A stretch of 64,000 nucleotides of DNA, from assembly GCA_018000455.1 (NCBI GenBank), contig JAGNJW010000004.1, positions 1 to 64,000 on the forward strand. Direction: 5' to 3'. The notes below the pieces were generated by a model that did not search any database, had not been told where the DNA came from, and saw only the letters and a program-made list of their open reading frames with translations. Numbering within the stretch: position 1 is the first letter of the stretch; the number at the start of each line of letters is the position of its first letter. Shown piece after piece: positions 7,719-15,601 of this stretch. The stretch is from Acidobacteriota bacterium. Lineage in GTDB: Bacteria > Acidobacteriota > Vicinamibacteria > Vicinamibacterales > UBA2999. Made by a program: the position numbers and the translations under genes.

Positions 7719-9164
7719 GTGGCCAGCGAATACGACGTAGTGGTGGTGGGCGCCGGAACCGGCGGCTACGTGGCGGCCATCCGTGCTGCGCAGCTCGGCC
7801 TCAAGGTCGCGGTCGTCGAGCGGCAGAAGGCGCTCGGTGGCACCTGCCTCATCTGGGGCTGCATTCCGACCAAGGCGTTGCTGGAACACGCGCACGCGCT
7901 CAAAGTGGCGCAGTCGGCGAAGGAATGGGGCCTCACCGGGGTCGACGGCGGCAAGGTGGGCATCGACATGCCGGCGGTGCACGCGCGCAAGGACAAGATG
8001 ATCGCCGGGCTCACCGGCGGCATCGAGTCGCTGTTCAAGAAGCACAAGATCGAGTGGATCAAAGGCACCGCTCGGCTCACCAGCCCCAAGAGTGTCGAGG
8101 TCGCGCTCCATGCCGGCGGCAGTGCGGCGCTGACCGCCACCAAGCAGCTGGTCATCGCCACCGGCTCGGCGCCGCGCTCGATTCCCGGCATCGAGGTCGA
8201 CGGCACCCGCATCATCTTCAGCGACCACGCCATCCACCTGCCGCAGGTGCCCAAGTCGATCGCCATCATGGGCAGCGGCGCCGTCGGCGTCGAGTTCGCG
8301 TCCGTCTTCAAGAGCTACGGTAGCGACGTCACGATCATCGAGCTCCTGCCGAAGCTCGTGCCGGCCGAGGACGAGGCCGTGTCCAACGAGCTCGAGCGCA
8401 CCTTCAAGAAGCGGGGGATCAAGGCGCTCACCGGCACCCAGGTCACCGCCGCCAAGGCCTCGGCAACCGGCGTCGACCTCACCATGGAGCGCGGCGGCTC
8501 TTCGACGGGCTCAGGGCAGGGCAAGAGCGAGACGCTGAACGTCGAACTGCTGCTCGTGGCGACAGGCCGCGGGCCCGTCACCGACGGACTCGGCGTCGAG
8601 TCGATCGGTCTGGAAATGGACCGCGGCTACATCGTCGTCGATCCGCTGTTCCAGACCAACGTCGCCGGTGTCTCGGCCATTGGCGACGTCATCACGATGG
8701 GCGGCCCGCACTACCAGCTGGCCCACGTCTCGTCGATGGAGGGCATCCTGCTCGCCGAGAAGATTGCCGGCCATGAGGTCGCGCCCATCAACTACGATCA
8801 CGTGCCGCGCTGCACCTACACCGAGCCTGAGATCGGCAGCGTCGGCCTGACCGAGGCGCAGGCGAAGGCCGCCGGCCACGACGTGCGCATCGGCAGCTTC
8901 CCGTTCCGGGCCCTGGCGCGCGCCCGTATGGCGGGCGAGACCGACGGTTTCGTGAAGATTGTGGCCGAGAAGAAGTACGACGAGGTGCTCGGCGTGCACA
9001 TCATCGGCCCGCGCGCGACCGAACTCATCGCCGAAGCGGTGCTGGCGCTGCGGCTCGAGTGCACCGTGGAGGAGCTGGTGAAGACGATTCACGCCCATCC
9101 GACGATGTCGGAAGCGATGGGCGAGGCATCCCATGCCGCGCATGGGGCGGCGATTCACATCTGA
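7719..9164 (+). CDS. lpdA: Dihydrolipoyl dehydrogenase (E3)
   Basis: 481 aa from GTG at 7719, with GAGGAGGAGAG 7-15 nt upstream. E3 reoxidises the dihydrolipoyl groups of 2-oxoacid dehydrogenase or glycine cleavage complexes, using FAD and NAD. The FAD loop GAGTGGYVAA, the redox-active disulfide GGTCLIWGCIPTKAL, the NAD loop (GSGAVGVEFAS) and the C-terminal catalytic His-Glu region (HAHPTMSEAMGE) are all present. The usual TCLNVGC is TCLIWGC here. Around residue 260 a Gly/Ser-rich stretch (GGSSTGSGQGKS) interrupts the central domain; it is encoded by what looks like an inserted 22-bp repeat (see separate entry). It is followed 19 nt later by the E2 gene, so the pair is an operon. Confidence 0.95.
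   Translation: MASEYDVVVVGAGTGGYVAAIRAAQLGLKVAVVERQKALGGTCLIWGCIPTKALLEHAHALKVAQSAKEWGLTGVDGGKVGIDMPAVHARKDKMIAGLTGGIESLFKKHKIEWIKGTARLTSPKSVEVALHAGGSAALTATKQLVIATGSAPRSIPGIEVDGTRIIFSDHAIHLPQVPKSIAIMGSGAVGVEFASVFKSYGSDVTIIELLPKLVPAEDEAVSNELERTFKKRGIKALTGTQVTAAKASATGVDLTMERGGSSTGSGQGKSETLNVELLLVATGRGPVTDGLGVESIGLEMDRGYIVVDPLFQTNVAGVSAIGDVITMGGPHYQLAHVSSMEGILLAEKIAGHEVAPINYDHVPRCTYTEPEIGSVGLTEAQAKAAGHDVRIGSFPFRALARARMAGETDGFVKIVAEKKYDEVLGVHIIGPRATELIAEAVLALRLECTVEELVKTIHAHPTMSEAMGEASHAAHGAAIHI
8499..8521 (+). repeat. Short dispersed-repeat-like insert inside lpdA
   Basis: The string CTTCGACGGGCTCAGGGC, continued by AGGG, resembles the CTTCGAC(A/G)(A/G)GCTCAGGGCAGG elements that recur in many high-GC bacterial genomes. 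Here it is in frame within lpdA and encodes part of a Gly/Ser-rich loop not expected in the family. Only one copy is evident in this window, so its repeat nature rests on recollection of similar elements elsewhere. Confidence 0.4.
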
Positions 9165-9183
9165 GTTCTCGAGGGAACCGAGC

Positions 9184-10509
9184 ATGTCCACTCCCGTTGT
9201 AATGCCCCAGATGGGTGAGTCGATTGCCGAGGGCACGATCGTGCGGTGGATCAAGAAAGTCGGCGAGAGTGTCGACCGCGACGAGCCGCTCTTCGAGATC
9301 TCGACCGACAAGGTGGACGCGGAGATTCCGTCGCCCTCGGCTGGCGTGCTCATCGAGATCGCCGTGAAGGAAGGCGAGACGGTGCCCGTCAACAGCGTCG
9401 TCGCGACGATCGGCGTAGCAGGCGCCAAGCCGGTCGCGACGGCGGCGCCGGGCGCGGATGCCGCGCCGGCAGTCGCCGCTCCCGCTGCCTCAGCACCTCC
9501 CGCGGCCACGCCACCTCCGATCACGGCACCAGTGGCTGCGGCGGCACCCGCCGCCTCGCCGCCGGCTGCCGGCCAGGTGAGCGCCGAGAGCCGCGCCCAG
9601 CGCTCGTCGCCACTCGTGCGGCGCATCGCCAAGGAACACGGCGTCGACATCGGCCAGATCGACGGCTCGGGTGCTGGCGGCCGCGTCACCAAGCACGACA
9701 TCCTCGACTTCATCGAGAAGGGCTCGCCGGTGGCCGCGGCCCCGGCCGCTGCGGTTGGCGCGGCTGCTGCGGCTCAGGCGCCGGCCGCCATGAAGCCGGC
9801 CGCGCCGGTGGCCCGGCTGGCCGGCGATCGCGTCGAGGCGATGTCGGTGATGCGCAAGAAGATCGCCGAGCACATGGTGTTCAGCAAGCACACCTCGGCG
9901 CACGTCTACTCGGTGTTCGAGGTGAACTACACGCGCGTCGACGGGATTCGCAAGGCCAAGAAGGCCGACTACGAGCGGCAGGGTGTCAAGCTCACCTTCA
10001 CCTCGTTCATCGCCAAGGCGGCGGTCGACTGCCTGCGCCGTCACTCCGTGATCAACGCCTCGATTGACGGTGACAGCGTCATCTACCGTGGCTCGGTGAA
10101 TCTCGGCATCGCCGTGGCGCTCGAGGCCGGCCTCATCGTGCCGGTCGTGAAGGCGGCCGACGAGAAGAACATCCTCGGCCTGTCGCGGGCGATCGCCGAC
10201 GTGGCCGACCGCGCCCGCGCCAGGAAGCTGAACCCCGACGAAGTACAAGGCGGCACGTTCACCATCACCAACCCCGGCACCTTCGGGGCGCAGTTCGGCC
10301 TGCCGGTCATCAATCAGCCGCAGGTCGCAATCCTCGGCGTGGGCACCATCGAGAAGCGTCCGGTCGTCATCGATGACATGATCGGCATCCGCACGATGGG
10401 CTACCTGACGCTCGGCTACGACCACCGGCTGGTCGACGGGGCGGTCGCCGACCAGTTCATGGCGGAGCTGAAGGCCCAGATCGAGAACTTCGACGCCAGC
10501 CAGGTCTAG
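9184..10509 (+). CDS. Dihydrolipoamide acyltransferase (E2 of a 2-oxoacid dehydrogenase)
   Basis: 441 aa from ATG at 9184 (GAGGGAACCGAGC upstream). Domain order is: one lipoyl domain at residues 1-80 (lipoylated Lys in STDKVDAEIPSP), a long Ala/Pro linker, the peripheral-subunit-binding domain at about 140-175 (SSPLVRRIAKEHGVDIGQI), a second flexible linker, and the catalytic domain with the active-site motif YDHRLVDGA near the end. It transfers the acyl group from lipoate to CoA. The substrate class (pyruvate, 2-oxoglutarate or branched-chain) cannot be fixed from this alone; the MPQMGESIAEGTI start suggests the succinyl or branched-chain type. No E1 genes are in the window. lpdA lies just upstream and lipB just downstream, which fits joint supply of a lipoylated complex. 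Confidence 0.92.
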   Translation: MSTPVVMPQMGESIAEGTIVRWIKKVGESVDRDEPLFEISTDKVDAEIPSPSAGVLIEIAVKEGETVPVNSVVATIGVAGAKPVATAAPGADAAPAVAAPAASAPPAATPPPITAPVAAAAPAASPPAAGQVSAESRAQRSSPLVRRIAKEHGVDIGQIDGSGAGGRVTKHDILDFIEKGSPVAAAPAAAVGAAAAAQAPAAMKPAAPVARLAGDRVEAMSVMRKKIAEHMVFSKHTSAHVYSVFEVNYTRVDGIRKAKKADYERQGVKLTFTSFIAKAAVDCLRRHSVINASIDGDSVIYRGSVNLGIAVALEAGLIVPVVKAADEKNILGLSRAIADVADRARARKLNPDEVQGGTFTITNPGTFGAQFGLPVINQPQVAILGVGTIEKRPVVIDDMIGIRTMGYLTLGYDHRLVDGAVADQFMAELKAQIENFDASQV

Positions 10510-10587
10510 CGCTCGGGAGACGACCCGCGGGACGCGCGGTGTCCGAACTTCATGGGGCAGACGCGGGCCGCAAGGGTGCGACACACG

Positions 10588-11316
10588 ATGCGCGAGCTAG
10601 CCGTCAGGCGTCTGGGCGTGGTGCCGTACGGCGAGGCGCTGGTGATGCAGCGCGCGCTGGTCGAACGGCGCAAGCAGAGCGCCATCCCCGACACGCTGCT
10701 CCTGCTGCAGCACCCCCATGTGATCACGCTCGGCGTGAAGGGCGACGGCGGCAGGGGGCACATCATGGCGCCGGCGGAGCGGCTCGCGGCGCTCGGCGTC
10801 GAGGTTGCCGAGACCGGTCGCGGTGGTGACGTCACCTATCACGGGCCCGGGCAGCTCATCGCCTATCCGATCATCGACCTCGACCCCGATCGTCGCGACG
10901 TGCATCGCTATGTCCGCGATCTGGAGGAGGTGATGATTCGCGTGTGCGCTGCCTGCGGCGTCACGGCCGGGCGCATCGCCGGCAAGACCGGCACCTGGCT
11001 ACGGGTGCCAGGCGAGGGCGCCGCCTCGCCCCCCGCGCCGCCGGCCGCCGGCGGCCGGTCGCCAGAGAAGATCGGCGCCATCGGCGTTCGAATTTCGAGA
11101 TGGGTCACGAGCCACGGCATTGCCTTGAATGTCTGGACGGACCTTGAGTATTTTCGTTTGATTGTCCCCTGTGGGATCGCAGATTACGGCGTAACTTCGC
11201 TCGAACGTGAGATTGGCGTGCAGATCCCGATGGATCGAATCGAGGCACAGTTCGTGCAATCATTTGGCGATGTATTCGACCGACGGCCGGTGTCGATCGA
11301 TGCATCGCCATCATGA
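10588..11316 (+). CDS. lipB: Octanoyl-[ACP]-protein N-octanoyltransferase LipB
   Basis: 242 aa from ATG at 10588, preceded by AAGGGT; an ATG at 10552 in frame lacks a ribosome site. LipB moves octanoate from ACP to the lipoyl domains of E2 and GcvH. The family features are visible: RGGDVTYHGPGQLIAYP, the KIGAIGVRISRWVTSHG region with the catalytic Lys, and the thioester Cys in IVPCGI. An insertion rich in Pro, Ala and Gly (EGAASPPAPPAAGGRS) lies between GTWLRV and EKIGAIG. From about 11088 to 11300 the DNA is clearly less GC-rich than its neighbours. The placement after E2 makes functional sense. The stop overlaps the next start (ATGA, 11313-11316). Confidence 0.93.
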   Translation: MRELAVRRLGVVPYGEALVMQRALVERRKQSAIPDTLLLLQHPHVITLGVKGDGGRGHIMAPAERLAALGVEVAETGRGGDVTYHGPGQLIAYPIIDLDPDRRDVHRYVRDLEEVMIRVCAACGVTAGRIAGKTGTWLRVPGEGAASPPAPPAAGGRSPEKIGAIGVRISRWVTSHGIALNVWTDLEYFRLIVPCGIADYGVTSLEREIGVQIPMDRIEAQFVQSFGDVFDRRPVSIDASPS

Positions 11317-11966
11317 CAAGCGTCCCGCTCCGCTGCACCGAGTACACCCGCATCGCGGGGTGGATGAGCGCGCTCGTGACCACGGCGACGTTCTCATTCC
11401 TCCACGACGCCTACGATCGGCTGCCGCTGCTCGTGCCGATCCGGTTCGACGACGGCAACCCCAGCCAGTTCGCCTTCAAGTCGGTTGAGCTCGTCTACCT
11501 GCCATTCGGTCTGCAGGTGGCCCTGAGCCTCGTCTTCATGGCCATCGTGGCGGTGCTGATTCGCAGGTCCACCCGCCAGGACGACCGTGGGCTCGCGGCC
11601 GTCTCGACGCAGCACGCCGCCGAGGGCATCGCGCTCCTGGCCATGATCTGGATCGCCTTCCAGGGCGTGAACGCGTGGCGCCTCGCCATGCTCTACCGGC
11701 GCACCTTCGACGCCCATCAGGAGATCTTCGTCGTGGCGCTCATCACGGCCATCACGGCCAGCGTGGTGATCGTGGCGCGCGTCGTCCTCAAGGTGCAGGA
11801 TGGCGAGGCGGGCAGCGGCGAGGCCAGCCAGCTTTCGGCCCCGGTGCTCGACCATCGTCGCCGGCCGCTCGCCGTCGCCGCTCTGGCCATCGCGCTCGGC
11901 GTCGGCATCGCGGCCCCCTTCTACATCCTGGCGTCCGTCTGGGGCGGCCTCCGGCCCATCTACTAG
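11313..11966 (+). CDS. Four-span membrane protein, DUF1648-like N-terminus
   Basis: 217 aa. Four hydrophobic stretches are seen, at about residues 18-32, 62-85, 105-125 and 135-160, with a further one at 188-212. The loop after the first (DRLPLLVPIRFDDGNPSQFAFKS) resembles the DUF1648 motif of SdpI-like immunity and sensor membrane proteins (LP..vPtHfg..G.pd...sk). It likely sits in the inner membrane. The 4-nt overlap with lipB shows translational coupling but gives no clear functional link. Function unknown. Confidence 0.6.
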   Translation: MTSVPLRCTEYTRIAGWMSALVTTATFSFLHDAYDRLPLLVPIRFDDGNPSQFAFKSVELVYLPFGLQVALSLVFMAIVAVLIRRSTRQDDRGLAAVSTQHAAEGIALLAMIWIAFQGVNAWRLAMLYRRTFDAHQEIFVVALITAITASVVIVARVVLKVQDGEAGSGEASQLSAPVLDHRRRPLAVAALAIALGVGIAAPFYILASVWGGLRPIY

Positions 11967-12054
11967 CCCGGCGCATCCCTGCCGCGGCTCCCGGCCGTTT
12001 CGTCCGTTTTCCTGCCCTTGTCCTCGCCGGCGCCTGCCGCGGGAATACCCGTCC

Positions 12055-12083
12055 GTTGTCTGGGGTTCATACCGGTAGACAAC
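12055..12083. promoter_or_regulatory. Inverted repeat GTTGTCT-N15-AGACAAC upstream of ECF sigma gene
   Basis: Two perfect 7-bp arms (12055-12061 and 12077-12083) separated by 15 nt lie directly before the GATGAGG ribosome site of the sigma factor. Centre-to-centre spacing of 22 bp, two helical turns, fits a dimeric regulator; alternatively the arms can pair in the mRNA. Candidate only. Confidence 0.4.
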
Positions 12084-12097
12084 AAGATGAGGTAACC

Positions 12098-12715
12098 GTG
12101 ACCCGCACCCCGAACGACATTGCCCTGATCAAACGCCTGCAGGCCGGAGACGACTCAGCCGTCGCCGAGTTGGCCCGCGACTATGGCGCCCGCGTCTTCC
12201 AACTGGCGCTGCGCTACACCCGCAACAAGGAAGACGCGGAGGAAGTGGTGCAGGACGTGCTGCTGAAGGTGCGCGACAAGATCGACGCCTTCCGCGGCGA
12301 TGCCGCGCTGTCGTCCTGGATCTACCGCATCACCTTCAACACGGCCATGTCGCGCCTGCGTTCGACGCGCTCGACGCGCTACTACGAACTGCCGGACGAG
12401 GCGCCCACGCCGAACGAGGATGGCTCACCACGGATGACCGAGCCGGCCGACTGGTCGGGACTGGGCGACGACGCCGTGCACCGCGCCGAGCTGCGAGACG
12501 CGCTGCGTGTAGCGGTGGCGGAGCTGCCGGCCATCTACCGCGCGCCGGTCATCCTGCGCGATCTGCGTGGTCTGTCGACGGAAGAGGCCAGCCGTCGCCT
12601 CAGGGTGAAGGACCAGACGCTGAAGTCGCGCCTGCATCGCGGTCGCCTCATCCTGCGGGGGCGACTCGCCGACTTCGCCGACGGACTGTCGCTGCACCAC
12701 GCCGCGACGGCGTAA
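12098..12715 (+). CDS. ECF-type RNA polymerase sigma factor
   Basis: 205 aa from GTG at 12098 with GATGAGG at 12085-12091. Region 2 is clear (ELARDYGARVFQLALRYTRN, EDAEEVVQDVLLKV, WIYRITFNTAMSRLR), as is region 4 (LPAIYRAPVILRDLRGLSTEE followed by LKSRLHRGRL). The 15-20-residue stretch around DEAPTPNEDGSPRMTEP is a normal linker. Such factors direct polymerase to stress or envelope regulons. No anti-sigma gene is adjacent: the downstream gene is convergent and the upstream one encodes an unrelated membrane protein. It may be controlled transcriptionally through the inverted repeat in front of it. Confidence 0.92.
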   Translation: MTRTPNDIALIKRLQAGDDSAVAELARDYGARVFQLALRYTRNKEDAEEVVQDVLLKVRDKIDAFRGDAALSSWIYRITFNTAMSRLRSTRSTRYYELPDEAPTPNEDGSPRMTEPADWSGLGDDAVHRAELRDALRVAVAELPAIYRAPVILRDLRGLSTEEASRRLRVKDQTLKSRLHRGRLILRGRLADFADGLSLHHAATA

Positions 12716-12731
12716 ACCACTCGCGGCGGCG

Positions 12732-13574
12732 TCAGCCTGCGAGCACCGAGTCGAGTCGGAGCTGGTCGCGTGGGGCCAGCGCCGGCCACACGGGCGTGAT
12801 CGCCCCGTCGCCGACCACCGCCGGCACGGCCACTCCTCGCACGCGCTGGTCGCCGCTGACCGGCGGCACGAGGAACACCGCCACCCATCCCGGGGCGCGA
12901 GCGACCACGAGCTTCGTGACCTGCAGCGCTGCCGCCGCCAGGGCCAGGGGCCCCGGCGGCCACAGGTAGGGCAGCTGCCGGTCGAGCCGCGCAATGACGG
13001 CGGCCGGCAGCACGTCCGCGGCGCGCGAGCCGCCGATCGACGCCCCTTCCCAGGGCACGAACATCGCTGCCGGCGGACGTCCGAGCGCGACCAGTGAGAT
13101 GTCGGCGGGCGCGGCGCCGGTCTCGAGGGCCGCCAGCGCGATCGTGGCGCTGCGCAGAGCCTCCGGCGCCGAGCCGACGATCAGGCGGCGATCGGCATCG
13201 CGTTCCCGAACCAGCGATTCCACGAGATCGGCCTGGTCGGCCCCGGCACACACGATGAGCGCCTGCGGATTCAGCTCACGGACGCTGACTAGCAGCGCCA
13301 AGCCCTCGTCGCCGCGCCACTCTCCGGCGTTACCGCCGCGGTCGGCGACGATGACGACGCGTGCGCCCACCACGGCGCCCACGTCGCTCGTGCCTTCGAC
13401 GTGAGTGGAGGCGCCGGCAATCGCCCCCGCCTGCAGGATGTCGAGCCCGAGGCCACGGGCCACTTCGGCGGCCTCGTCGACGAGCACGACCCGGTGCACG
13501 AGACTGGCGGCCGAGGCCTGATGCGCGATGGCGCGACCGATCGGACCGGCACCGACGACGGCGAGGATGCTCAC
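12732..13574 (-). CDS. Lactate/malate dehydrogenase-like protein lacking the catalytic His
   Basis: 280 aa from GTG at 13574. The N-terminus is a Rossmann fold (ILAVVGAGPIGRAIAHQA, then VVLVDEAAEVARGLGLDI, both as in LDH/MDH), followed by VVIVADRGGNAGEWRGDE and PQALIVCAGADQADLVES, which align with the tag..r.pGmsR and NPvD segments. The second half is shorter and diverged: at the place of the catalytic G-x-H-G-D-T motif it reads ALGRPPAAMFVPWEG, with no His. Substrate-binding Arg residues are not where expected. The protein may therefore bind NAD(P) without LDH/MDH chemistry, or catalyse something else. It is divergent from an SDR gene across a 7-bp tandem repeat. Confidence 0.7.
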   Translation of the reverse strand: MSILAVVGAGPIGRAIAHQASAASLVHRVVLVDEAAEVARGLGLDILQAGAIAGASTHVEGTSDVGAVVGARVVIVADRGGNAGEWRGDEGLALLVSVRELNPQALIVCAGADQADLVESLVRERDADRRLIVGSAPEALRSATIALAALETGAAPADISLVALGRPPAAMFVPWEGASIGGSRAADVLPAAVIARLDRQLPYLWPPGPLALAAAALQVTKLVVARAPGWVAVFLVPPVSGDQRVRGVAVPAVVGDGAITPVWPALAPRDQLRLDSVLAG

Positions 13575-13587
13575 GGGGACTATTCTA

Positions 13588-13686
13588 GGAGCAGGGAGCA
13601 GGGAGCAGGGAACAGGGAACAGGGAGCAGGGAACGGGGAACGGGGAACGGGGAACAGGGAACAGGGAACAGGGAACAGGGAACAGG
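13588..13686 (+). repeat. 7-bp tandem repeat array (GGGAACA / GGGAGCA / GGGAACG)
   Basis: About 14 head-to-tail heptamers fill nearly all of the space between two divergent genes. The units vary only at positions 5 and 7: first GGGAGCA and GGGAACA, then three GGGAACG, then GGGAACA to the end. The array stops 9 nt before the ATG of the SDR gene and starts 14 nt from the GTG of the dehydrogenase-like gene. The plus strand is almost pure purine apart from one C per unit. Confidence 0.95.
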
Positions 13687-13694
13687 ACACCGAT

Positions 13695-14408
13695 ATGGCA
13701 GTGGCATTCGTTACCGGGGGCACGCGGGGTATCGGCCTGGCGGTGGTGCAGGCGCTCGTCGGGCGGGGCGACCGCGTCGTCTTCACCGGCACGAGCGACG
13801 ACGCGGTGCTGCGGGCCGAAGCGGCGGTGTCGCTGGCGGCCGGTGATGCCACGCGCGTCATGGGCGTGGCCTGCGACGTCCGCGATCGGAGCGCGGTGCG
13901 CCGGGCGATCGAGGCTGCGGTGCAACGCTTCGGTGGCCTGGACATCCTCGTCAACAACGCCGGCGTCGGTGTGGGCGGGCCCATCGAGTCGCTCGACGAG
14001 GCGGAGTGGGCTCGTCTCATCGACACCAACCTGACCGGCGTCTTCCATTGCAGCCAGGCGGTCATTCCTCACTTGAAGACCCGCGGTGGCGGCTGGATCG
14101 TCAACATCAGCAGCCTCGCCGGCAAGAACGCCTTCGCGGGCGGTGCCGCCTATTGCGCCACCAAGGCCGGCCTCGACGCCTTCAGCGAGGCGCTCATGCA
14201 GGAAGTGCGCTACGACGGCATTCGTGTCGCGCACGTGTGCCCGGGTTCGGTGGCGACCGGGTTCAACAATCGCCAGCCCGGCACGGGCGCCGACTGGAAG
14301 CTCCACGCCGAGGACGTTGCGGCCGTGGTGCTGCACCTGCTCTCGCATCCGGCGCGCAGCCTGCCGAGCCGGGTCGAGATCCGGCCGGCCCAGCCGCCGA
14401 GGAAGTAG
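13695..14408 (+). CDS. Short-chain dehydrogenase/reductase (FabG-like)
   Basis: 237 aa from ATG at 13695. The classical SDR pattern is complete: cofactor loop TGGTRGIG at residues 7-14, NNAG at about 88-91, catalytic Ser in IVNISSLAG, and the Y-x-x-x-K pair in AYCATKAG. The GTSDDA after strand 2 does not fix NADP or NAD use. It probably reduces a 3-oxoacyl or small carbonyl substrate in the cytoplasm. The tandem repeat directly upstream supplies several AGGGA-like strings as ribosome sites. The MBL-fold gene follows after 5 nt, so the two form an operon. Confidence 0.9.
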   Translation: MAVAFVTGGTRGIGLAVVQALVGRGDRVVFTGTSDDAVLRAEAAVSLAAGDATRVMGVACDVRDRSAVRRAIEAAVQRFGGLDILVNNAGVGVGGPIESLDEAEWARLIDTNLTGVFHCSQAVIPHLKTRGGGWIVNISSLAGKNAFAGGAAYCATKAGLDAFSEALMQEVRYDGIRVAHVCPGSVATGFNNRQPGTGADWKLHAEDVAAVVLHLLSHPARSLPSRVEIRPAQPPRK

Positions 14409-14413
14409 CCGCG

Positions 14414-15073
14414 ATGATCATCGAGTCTGCCTGCGCCCCGCCGTTTCTCAAGAACGGCTTCGTCGTGAGCTGCGAACGCACCCGCCAGGCCATCTACATC
14501 GACCCTGGCGACGAGGTGCAGGAGCTCATCGCCTACATCGAGCGCGAGTCGCTGGAGGTGACGGGCCTCCTGCTCACGCACGCCCACGTCGATCACGTCT
14601 CGGGCGTGGCGGCGGCCAAGCGCGCGCTCGGCGCGCCGGTCTGGCTGCATCCGGACGACCGTCTGATGTACGCGCACGCCGTCGAGCAGGGAGCGATGTT
14701 CGGCTACGAGCTCGAGGCGCCGCCGCCGCCCGACCGGTGGTACGAGCTGCCGGGGCCCATCGGGTTCGGCGACTATGACGTCTTCGTGCACCACACGCCC
14801 GGTCACTGCCCCGGCAACGTGTGCCTACAGGTGGGACGCCGCGGCACGGTCGGGATGGATCTGTTCGTGGGCGACACGCTCTTTGCCGGCTCCATCGGCC
14901 GCACCGACCTCCCCGGCGGCAACTACGAAACGCTGATGACGGCCATCACCGACGTGCTGCTGCCGTTTGGCGACGACGCCCGCGTCAGGCCGGGTCACGG
15001 ACCCGACACCACCATCGGCCGCGAGCGCCAGACGAATCCGTTCTTGCTCGAGTGGGCCGCGGCCAGGCGGTAG
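14414..15073 (+). CDS. MBL-fold metallohydrolase (glyoxalase II-like)
   Basis: 219 aa from ATG at 14414. The metal motif T-H-A-H-V-D-H-V lies near residues 56-63, followed by HHTPGHCPGN (third His), FVGDTLFAGSIGRTDLPGG (bridging Asp) and RPGHGPDTTIG (last His). The GRTDLPGG segment and ending are typical of YcbL/PksB-like glyoxalase II proteins, which hydrolyse thioesters such as lactoylglutathione. It is cytoplasmic with no signal peptide. It shares a transcript with the SDR gene. Confidence 0.9.
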   Translation: MIIESACAPPFLKNGFVVSCERTRQAIYIDPGDEVQELIAYIERESLEVTGLLLTHAHVDHVSGVAAAKRALGAPVWLHPDDRLMYAHAVEQGAMFGYELEAPPPPDRWYELPGPIGFGDYDVFVHHTPGHCPGNVCLQVGRRGTVGMDLFVGDTLFAGSIGRTDLPGGNYETLMTAITDVLLPFGDDARVRPGHGPDTTIGRERQTNPFLLEWAAARR

Positions 15074-15373
15074 TCAGGCGCCGTCCGCCGCGCGCACCGC
15101 GAACTCCATTCGCCCGACGCGGAGGGCGTCGCCGTGGCGCAGGAGCAGCTTGGTCACGCGCTCGCCGTTCACGAACGTTCCGTTCGTGCTCTCGAGGTCT
15201 TCGACGAGCAAGCCGTCGGTTTGCAGCGTGAGCCGGCAATGGAGCCGGGAGACGAGCGGCGCGTCCACGACGAAGTCCGCCCGGGGCGCGCGTCCCACGG
15301 TCTTGATGCTGCCAGGCAGCAGGCGGAACAGGAGGGTGGAGGGCGAGTCAGGCGTCGATTCGAGCAGCCACAT
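15074..15373 (-). CDS. FHA-domain protein
   Basis: 99 aa, essentially a single forkhead-associated domain. ATG 15373 is chosen: the open frame extends to 15499, but a TAGAAT box sits 11 nt upstream of this ATG. Key phosphothreonine-binding elements are seen: VGRAPRADFVV (Gly-Arg), PLVSRLHCRL (Ser-Arg-x-His) and LESTNGTFVNGE (Asn in the last loop). It probably binds a phosphorylated partner; no Ser/Thr kinase is in the window. Its stop abuts that of the convergent MBL gene with no gap. Confidence 0.88.
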   Translation of the reverse strand: MWLLESTPDSPSTLLFRLLPGSIKTVGRAPRADFVVDAPLVSRLHCRLTLQTDGLLVEDLESTNGTFVNGERVTKLLLRHGDALRVGRMEFAVRAADGA

Positions 15374-15601
15374 ATCGGAGAGTGATTCTACCAGCGGCCG
15401 AGCTGCGTGTCGTAGGTGCCGGTATCCTGATGGTGGCCGGCTCGTGAGCGCGTTCGTGCCCGCGCTTCGCACCGCGACCCCATCGAAGCGTTGCGCCACG
15501 AAAGCGCGGCTCGAACCACGTCGTGTTTACCGGCCAATGCCGTACCTGCTATCGTCGCGTCAGGCTGGTCGGTCGTCGACCGGTCTGCCTCCACGCCGCC
15601 C

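Noticed and set aside
11675..12097. Long N-terminal extension of the ECF sigma factor
   Set aside because: It overlaps the membrane-protein gene in another frame and is not sigma-like; GTG 12098 has a good ribosome site.
13588..13686. CRISPR-like array
   Set aside because: The units are 7 bp and contiguous with no spacers, so this is a simple tandem repeat.
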